From Pseudomonas eucalypticola (GTDB taxonomy: Bacteria; Pseudomonadota; Gammaproteobacteria; Pseudomonadales; Pseudomonadaceae), in NCBI RefSeq assembly GCF_013374995.1, contig NZ_CP056030.1, forward strand, positions 3,256,501-3,320,500: a stretch of 64,000 bases of DNA, given 5' to 3'. Numbering within the stretch: position 1 is the first letter of the stretch; each line of letters begins with the position of its first letter. Below the pieces are notes generated by a model that saw only the letters and a list, made by a program, of their open reading frames with translations, ran no database searches and was not told the DNA's origin. The position numbers and the translations under genes are program-made. Of this stretch, positions 61,043 to 64,000 are shown piece after piece.

Positions 61043-62686
61043 ATGGATCACGCCCCTCCCTTTCGCCTTCATGCGCTGCTGATTTACGCGGCTGCGCTGG
61101 TATTGTTCACGCTGGGTATCTGGGATGAACAGCCTCAGGGTTTCGACGATCGCTGGGCGTTGTTCCTGCAGGAAATGTATCGTCACGGCCCCAGCCTGTT
61201 TCCCACCACTTATGGCCAGCCGTACGCCGACTACCCTGGCACGGCGACCTGGTTCAGCTACCTGTTCGCCCGGCTGATCGGGGCCCCCAACCACCTGGCC
61301 AACGTACTGCCGACGGCCCTGGCCTCGGCCGGAATCCTGGCGCTGCTGTACCGCCTGCTGGCCCCCTCGAGCCGGGCGTGGGCGCTGCTGGCGGTGCTGC
61401 TCACGGCGCTGACCACCCAGTGGCTGGAAAAATCACGTTCGGTGTGCCTGGACCAGATGAGCTCGCTGCTGTGCCTGGCCTGTTTCTACCTGCTGCACCG
61501 CGGCGAGCAGTTGGGTTCGCGGTTGCGCCAGTGGGCGGTGGTGCCCCTGTTCGCGCTGGGTTTTGCCATTCGCGGACCACTGGGCCTGGTGGAAGTCTGT
61601 GGCGTTGCCTGCACCTATTGGGCGCTGGGTGTGGCCACCGACCGTGAACAGGCTGTGCTGCGCATCAAGCGGGTGCTGGGCTACGGCATCGCCGGCCTGG
61701 TACTGCTGGGCGCGGGCTGGTGGTTGCTGATGGCTTTGGCGCGCATCGCCGGCGGTGACAGTTTCGCCGAGGATGTGCGCAACATGCAGGTGGGGGGCCG
61801 CCTGGACGAAAGCGGCAAACCCTTTTTCTTTTATTTGCAGTTGAGCCTTTACCGGTATTTTCCGGTAGTGCCCCTGGCGCTGGCGACCCTGGTCGTCCTG
61901 CGCCACCGCTGGGCGGCCCGTGGCCAGGACAGTGACGTGCAAATGGTGATCCGCCTGGGTGCCTGTGGCCTGATGATTTTGCTCGGGCTGTCGGTGCCGC
62001 ACTTCAAGCGGGCGTACTACGTGCTGCCGATGGTGCCGTTGTTCGCCGCAGTGGCCGCTTATGGTTTGCTGGAAGCTCGGGGCTGGTTGGCGAAGGTCGC
62101 ACGCGCGTACACCGGGCTGGTGGCGGTGTTACCGGTGCTGGGCATCGTCATCGTGTTCATCTGTCATCAGCTGTGGCGCAAGCATGACGATTGGCCCGAC
62201 GTCTCGCTAGGGCTGCTGGCAGGGGGGCTGGTGCTATTGCAAGTGGCGGCGCTGTGGGCCTGGTGCAGCCGCGCCGAGCGCGCCCATCGCCTGGTGCTGC
62301 TGAGCCTGGTGGCGTTGCTGGCCCAGTGGTGGTTGCTGGTAAAGATGGTCGAGCCAGCGCAGGACCGCCAGTTCGATACCCGGACCTTCGTCGACCAGGT
62401 TGAAAATCTCCGCCAGCAGGCGCCGGGGACACTGGTGTTCCTCAACCTGGGGCGCGACACCTGGGCCATTCGCTACATGATGAATCTGGCCCATGACGAA
62501 GTGCCCGCGCCGCTGTTCGTGGGCCAACAGGACCTCACGCCACTGGCCCACCTGCCCCATCCAGCGTGGGTGATCGTGGCACGCAGCGAACGCAGCCTGC
62601 TCGACGGCACACCGTTGCAGAAGCTTGCACCGGCCTACGCAGGGCACCTGAATGGCAATGCATTGCTGGTGTTCCAAGCGCCCTGA
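61043..62686 (+). CDS. Glycosyltransferase family 39 / ArnT-like membrane transferase
   Basis: A 547-residue GT-C protein with about 11-12 TM segments. The first periplasmic loop carries DEQPQGFDDRWALFLQEM, where acidic residues bind metal and lipid-phosphate sugar donors in ArnT/PMT enzymes. GATE-like membrane repeats follow (LIGAPNHLANVLPTALASAG). The C-terminal soluble part (VENLRQQAPGTLVFLNLGRD) is small. It would transfer a sugar from polyprenyl-phosphate to an envelope acceptor. No arn operon is nearby, so donor and acceptor are open. Confidence 0.88.
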   Translation: MDHAPPFRLHALLIYAAALVLFTLGIWDEQPQGFDDRWALFLQEMYRHGPSLFPTTYGQPYADYPGTATWFSYLFARLIGAPNHLANVLPTALASAGILALLYRLLAPSSRAWALLAVLLTALTTQWLEKSRSVCLDQMSSLLCLACFYLLHRGEQLGSRLRQWAVVPLFALGFAIRGPLGLVEVCGVACTYWALGVATDREQAVLRIKRVLGYGIAGLVLLGAGWWLLMALARIAGGDSFAEDVRNMQVGGRLDESGKPFFFYLQLSLYRYFPVVPLALATLVVLRHRWAARGQDSDVQMVIRLGACGLMILLGLSVPHFKRAYYVLPMVPLFAAVAAYGLLEARGWLAKVARAYTGLVAVLPVLGIVIVFICHQLWRKHDDWPDVSLGLLAGGLVLLQVAALWAWCSRAERAHRLVLLSLVALLAQWWLLVKMVEPAQDRQFDTRTFVDQVENLRQQAPGTLVFLNLGRDTWAIRYMMNLAHDEVPAPLFVGQQDLTPLAHLPHPAWVIVARSERSLLDGTPLQKLAPAYAGHLNGNALLVFQAP

Positions 62687-62699
62687 AAGCACCCGGCGC

Positions 62700-63667
62700 G
62701 GCCTGGTCCCACAGGGTGAATGCTGGAGTGCAGCAGGCCCCTGTGGGACCGGGCGTCAGCTCGGGAAGCAGGCGACGCGGACTGACTGCCCTACCGCGGT
62801 GCGGCCTTCCCGAGCTTCGCCCGGTCCCACAGGGGTGAATACTGGAATGCGGCGCGCCTCTGTGGGACAGGGCGCCAGCTCGAGATGCAGACGGCGCGGA
62901 CTGACTGGCCGACCGCGGTGCGGCCTTCCCGAGCTTCGCCCGGTCCCACAGGGGTGAATACTGGAATGCGGCGCGCCCCTGTCGGACCGGGCGCCAGCTC
63001 GAGATGCAGACGGCGCGGACTGACTGGCCGACCGCGGTGCGGCCTTCCCGAGCTTCGCCCGGTCCCACAGGGGTGAATACTGGAATGCGGCGAGCCCCTG
63101 TGGGACCGGGCGCCAGCTCGGGAAGCAGACGGCGCGGACTGACTGGCCTACCGCGGTGCGCCCTTCCCGAGCTTCGCCCGGTCCCACAGGGTTAACCCCA
63201 CCATCGCGGCCATCCTCTGTGGGACCGGGCGCCAGCTCGGGAAGCAGGCGACGTGGACTGACTGGCCTACCGCGGTGCGGCCTTCCCGAGCTTCGCCCGG
63301 TCCCACAGGGGTGAATACTGGAATGCGGCGCGCCCCTGTCGTACCGGGCGCCAGCTCGGGAAGCAGGCAACGCGGACTGACTGCCCTACCGCGGTGCGGC
63401 CTTCCCGAGCTTCGCCCGGTTCCACAGGGGTGAATACTGGAATGCGTCGAGCCCCTGTCGGACCGGGCGCCAGCTCGGGAAGCAGACGGCGCGGACTGAC
63501 TGGCCGACCGCGGTGCGGCCTTCCCGAGCTTCGCCCGGTTCCACAGGGGTGAATACTGGAGTGCGGCGAGCCCCTGTGGGACCGGGCGTCAGCTCGGGAA
63601 GCAGGCGACGCGGACTGACTGCCCTACCGCGGTGCGGCCTTCCCGAGCTTCGCCCGGTCCCACAGGG
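62700..63667. repeat. Tandem array of a 119-bp palindromic (BIME-like) repeat, eight copies
   Basis: CTTCCCGAGCTTCGC ends at 62820, 62939, 63058, 63177, 63296, 63415, 63534 and 63653, always 119 bp apart. Between TCCCACAG and CTGTGGGA (or CTGTCGGA/CTGTCGTA variants) the spacer is 27 nt (26 in the first copy). One unit (about 63188-63214) carries an unrelated 27-nt spacer, GGTTAACCCCACCATCGCGG and 7 more. Arms and linker match the 8.8-kb array in reverse orientation. It fills the convergent gap between the GT39 gene and fabV. Confidence 0.95.
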
Positions 63668-63675
63668 AGCCCATG

Positions 63676-63704
63676 AAAAAAGGGCGCTTTCGCGCCCCTT
63701 TTTT
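63676..63704. terminator. Bidirectional rho-independent terminator
   Basis: AAAAAA, stem GGGCGC-tttc-GCGCCC, then C and TTTTTT. The A6/T6 flanks make it work on both strands. Its last T belongs to the fabV stop codon, so fabV transcripts end directly after the gene. Confidence 0.92.
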
Positions 63705-64000
63705 CAACCCTGGATCAGGTTGGGAATGTCGACTTTCGGGCTGACATCAGCCTCGTAATCGACACCCGCGATCTCGAAACCGAACAAGCGCAGGAACTCG
63801 TGCTTGTAGCCGGCGAAATCGGTCAGGTCGTTGAGATTTTCGGTGGTGACTTCGTTCCACAAGGCTTCGACCTTGGCCTGGACTTCAGGGGCCAGTTCCT
63901 TGTAGTCGGCGCGCAGGCGGCCGTCGGCGTCGACGATAGGCTCGGCGTTGTACAGGCTGTCCTTGAACAGGCCGTACACCTGCTCGATGCACCCTTCGTG
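63704..64000 (-). CDS. fabV: Enoyl-ACP reductase FabV, C-terminal part (truncated by window edge)
   Basis: The frame is open to the right edge; 98 C-terminal residues are visible. [37 protein letters not shown] and [20 protein letters not shown] match the FabV type of trans-2-enoyl-ACP/CoA reductase. FabV completes the fatty-acid elongation cycle and is characteristic of Pseudomonas and Vibrio, where it gives intrinsic triclosan tolerance (family knowledge). The catalytic Tyr-x8-Lys region lies outside the window. Confidence 0.9.
   Translation of the reverse strand, partial: HEGCIEQVYGLFKDSLYNAEPIVDADGRLRADYKELAPEVQAKVEALWNEVTTENLNDLTDFAGYKHEFLRLFGFEIAGVDYEADVSPKVDIPNLIQG

Noticed and set aside
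62700..63667. CRISPR array, because of regular repeats with one different equal-length spacer
   Set aside because: The repeated part is about 92 bp, palindromic and intergenic REP-like; seven of eight spacers are nearly identical; no cas genes are present; a similar array exists in reverse orientation elsewhere.

Overview
The window is a GC-rich chromosomal segment of a Pseudomonas, most likely of the P. putida/P. fluorescens lineage. The grounds are a MexEF-OprN-type efflux operon, a FabV-type enoyl-ACP reductase at the right edge, abundant REP/BIME-like palindromes and many small transporter-regulator pairs. The species cannot be fixed from sequence alone. I see no rRNA, tRNA, integrase, transposase or CRISPR array.

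Layout. 0-9.3 kb: the end of a PA14-containing family 3 beta-glucosidase, a mosaic of palindromic repeats, a MATE-tetR pair, a chemoreceptor, a lone acetolactate-synthase-like enzyme, a small membrane protein and a 119-bp tandem repeat array. 9.3-18 kb: a run of transporters with adjacent or divergent regulators (MFS/HxlR with a clear double operator, LysR/MFS, TauE/AraC, DMT/TetR). 18-23 kb: a TonB-dependent receptor facing a three-gene ABC importer whose Tat-exported binding protein carries a histidine cluster. 23-26 kb: an aldehyde dehydrogenase and a galactose/arabinose 1-dehydrogenase that look like parts of an oxidative pentose/hexose pathway. 26-36 kb: SulP transporter, PRISE-type reductase with its own operator, DUF4174 protein, a 470-bp near-palindromic element, a lipoprotein hydrolase, MFS, a stand-alone AroA, an aldo/keto reductase and a beta-propeller lactonase. 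36-43 kb: orphan cysteine desulfurase, orphan ParA, diguanylate cyclase, HIBADH-family dehydrogenase, AlkA-like glycosylase and a second semialdehyde dehydrogenase. 43-48 kb: a compact catabolic operon (amidohydrolase, ACS-type MFS, SDR, TIM-barrel protein) divergent from a LysR gene with a textbook T-N11-A box. 48-53.5 kb: DUF2252 protein, second aldo/keto reductase, receiver-only response regulator, MFS, second diguanylate cyclase. 53.5-60 kb: mexE-mexF-oprN, in which mexF has lost about 300 internal codons and is frameshifted, followed by a DHA2 exporter. 60-64 kb: PRiA4-ORF3-family protein, GT39 glycosyltransferase, an eight-copy 119-bp array and the end of fabV.

Most notable: two arrays of the same palindromic repeat, about 54 kb apart and in opposite orientation, both keep a 119-bp period although the 27-nt spacers inside them differ; a large MITE-like palindrome occurs in three states; mexF is disrupted between intact mexE and oprN; and the 43-48 kb catabolic operon has no substrate I can name.
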